Shown: piece after piece, positions 28,499-29,844 of the stretch
How positions within the stretch are numbered: position 1 is the first letter of the stretch
How the letters are laid out: each line of letters begins with the position of its first letter
From: Candidatus Raymondbacteria bacterium RIFOXYA2_FULL_49_16
GTDB lineage: Bacteria > Fibrobacterota > OXYB2-FULL-49-7 > XYB2-FULL-49-35
Length of the DNA stretch: 29,844 nt
Direction: 5' to 3'
Assembly (NCBI GenBank): GCA_001789205.1
Contig: MFYT01000086.1
Location: forward strand, 1-29,844
The notes under the pieces: generated by a model
Seen by the model: only the letters and a program-made list of their open reading frames with translations
What the model was told of the DNA's origin: nothing
Database searches by the model: none
Position numbers and translations under genes: made by a program

Positions 28499-29548
28499 AT
28501 GGTTCATTTCATAGAAAAGGAAGAAGAGGGCCTTGGTAAGCGACTTCAGATTAGGGGATGGTTTCTCGAAAAAATACGCTCCGGCGCTTTCAAGCCCGGG
28601 GAAGCAGTCCCTACACGCCATGACCTTTCCAATATTTTTTCCTGTTCACGCGCCACGGCTGATTTTGTCATCAATGGGCTTGTTCGTGAAAAGGTCCTTT
28701 CAGCTTGCCGGGGAAAAGGGACCTTTTTACTGCCTCCCGGTGGCAGGACCGTGGTAGACGCCTTTGCCCTTGTTAATTGCAATCCCCTTTTCCTTTGGTC
28801 CATGGAGATTGAAGAGGAATTGACCAAAACAGTGGGGCGCAAGGCGCGCCTGGTCAGGTTTACGCCTGAACAGATACGGTTCCCCGCTGAATGGGAGGCG
28901 TGCAAAAGCCATAAACTTGTGGCCTTTATCATGCCTGAAGCTGAGCATGCCTCTTTTCTCCGGGATGTTCTCAAAAATGAGATTCCTCATTTGGTTCTAT
29001 ATCGTGACCCTCCTGAATCGCCGTTTATAAATATCGACCACCGTGCGGCAGGCAGGGCTATTGTGGCCGCGCTCAAGGAAAAAGGATGCCGCCGTCTTGC
29101 CTGGGTGAGCCGGACCGAAAGCCGATTTAAGACGCCGGAGGAGCGGTATGCGGGTTTTTTAGAGGGACTTTTGGAACAGGGTCTGCCTTTCAAACGGGAA
29201 TGGGGAGAGTTTGTGCTGCCAGGTATGGAGGTTTCGTATTTGCTGTCGCTTTTTTCCGCTTCTGAGAGACCCGATGCCCTTGTTGTGGCCCAGGCGCCCA
29301 TGGGGCAGGTTTTGCACGCAGTGCAAGAGGCCGCATTAACGCCTGGTAAGGACATCATTATCGCCAGTCTTGATGAATTGGAACCAGCGCAATACCCTTA
29401 TCCAATCCTTTGCGCTCAGCGTTTAACCCGTCAGATCGGGAGAAAAGCAGGGCGTTTTTTGTTGCACTACGGAACAATGACCGAGGGTGCGCCTTTACGG
29501 TGTTTCCTTGCACCAAAAATAGTAACTGTCCGGAACAGGAGAGTGTGA
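28499..29548 (+). CDS. GntR-type HTH fused to a LacI-type ligand-binding domain
   Basis: 349 residues. N-terminal GntR winged helix: LQIRGWFLEKIRSGAFKPGE, VPTRHDLSNIFSCSRATADF, GLVREKVLSACRGKGTFL. From about residue 85 a periplasmic-binding-protein fold of the LacI/GalR type follows (VAFIMPEAEHASFLRDVLKN, SPFINIDHRAAGRAIVAALK, RRLAWVSRTESRFKTPEERYAGF, DALVVAQAPMGQVL, DIIIASLDELEP). This AraR-like architecture senses sugars. The last base of its TGA is the first base of the next ATG (TGATG), so it probably regulates its own operon with the secreted protein that follows. Confidence 0.88.
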   Translation: MVHFIEKEEEGLGKRLQIRGWFLEKIRSGAFKPGEAVPTRHDLSNIFSCSRATADFVINGLVREKVLSACRGKGTFLLPPGGRTVVDAFALVNCNPLFLWSMEIEEELTKTVGRKARLVRFTPEQIRFPAEWEACKSHKLVAFIMPEAEHASFLRDVLKNEIPHLVLYRDPPESPFINIDHRAAGRAIVAALKEKGCRRLAWVSRTESRFKTPEERYAGFLEGLLEQGLPFKREWGEFVLPGMEVSYLLSLFSASERPDALVVAQAPMGQVLHAVQEAALTPGKDIIIASLDELEPAQYPYPILCAQRLTRQIGRKAGRFLLHYGTMTEGAPLRCFLAPKIVTVRNRRV

Positions 29549-29844
29549 TGAAAGAAAAAATATTTCATTCGTTCATTATTACTGTAATTTCCGCTGCTTT
29601 GGTTTCAGGCGCTGTGGGATCCGACGTTACGCCCATCTCTTGGGACCGCCCCCTTGGCGAAATTCCTTCAGACTCTTTTTCCATAAAAGCGGTTCAGCTT
29701 CATCGTACTTCCCTTAAATATGTCCTGAACTACGAATTAGACAGCTTGAAAACTGCGGCAGATAGCTGCTTTGTTTTCAATAAATTCTCCATTGAAGAGT
29801 ATAATATACGGCCTTCGGCGCACGAGGCGTGGTCACTTGCCATT
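29548..29844 (+). CDS. secreted protein, 5' part only
   Basis: Starts at an ATG sharing a base with the preceding stop codon; AGGAGAG lies just upstream. The 99 visible codons show a signal peptide (KEKIFHSFIITVISAALVSG) and then an exported chain with WDRPLGEIPSDSFSIKAVQL and LDSLKTAADSCFVFNKFSIE. The reading frame is open to the window end. No domain is recognisable in what is visible. Coupling to a sugar-type regulator suggests a carbohydrate-related exported protein, which is inference. Confidence 0.65.
   Translation, partial: MKEKIFHSFIITVISAALVSGAVGSDVTPISWDRPLGEIPSDSFSIKAVQLHRTSLKYVLNYELDSLKTAADSCFVFNKFSIEEYNIRPSAHEAWSLAI

Overview
The window looks like a chromosomal segment of an uncultured Gram-negative bacterium, probably from the FCB superphylum (Fibrobacterota / Chitinivibrionia-like lineages are a reasonable but unproven guess). 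The pointers are a secreted beta-helix protein with a FlgD-like / type IX secretion C-terminal domain (NPFNPVT motif), a CsgG-like protein with LA_2272-type surface repeats, an RND efflux pair, a predicted outer-membrane barrel, and a sulfatase next to AraC and GntR/LacI-type regulators. There are no ribosomal or other markers that would fix the taxonomy.

Layout. 0.3-3.9 kb: remains of an arsenic operon (truncated arsR fused out of frame to the end of an acr3 gene), a pirin, an unknown protein and a radical SAM enzyme. 3.9-11.1 kb: an accessory, AT-rich region. It opens with a small unknown gene (3860-4219) whose 3' end is repeated at 6126-6204; the two copies bracket a complete AbiEi/AbiEii toxin-antitoxin pair. 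Directly after the second copy begins a 4.8 kb island (6214-11031) bounded by 15-bp direct repeats, one of which is the 3' end of tRNA-Leu(UAG). The island holds an unknown pair of helical proteins, a decayed PUA-like gene, a HEPN-type protein, a small zinc-binding protein, and a second AbiE-type locus whose toxin is cut off after 26 codons exactly at the attachment repeat. No integrase is present. Upstream of the tRNA lies a second, partial tRNA-Leu copy split by two GC-rich palindromic insertions.

11.2-15 kb: an outer-membrane barrel protein, a tRNA-dihydrouridine synthase and the secreted beta-helix protein. 15-22 kb: a catabolic-looking locus. A four-gene minus-strand operon (secreted sulfatase, URO-D-family protein, deoxyribose-phosphate aldolase, second URO-D-family protein) is divergent from an AraC regulator that is translationally coupled to a CoA-disulfide-reductase/rhodanese fusion. 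Two direct repeats in the divergent promoter region are candidate AraC sites. 22-28 kb: a minus-strand operon of a CsgG-like repeat protein, a DUF1638 protein, an RND adaptor and an RND pump. 28.1-29.8 kb: a tiny very acidic protein, a GntR/LacI hybrid regulator, and the start of a secreted protein overlapping it by one base.

The most interesting part is 3.9-11.25 kb: two AbiE loci at different stages of decay, each associated with duplicated gene ends (a protein gene 3' end and a tRNA 3' end), plus a short palindromic repeat family inserted twice in a tRNA-Leu remnant.
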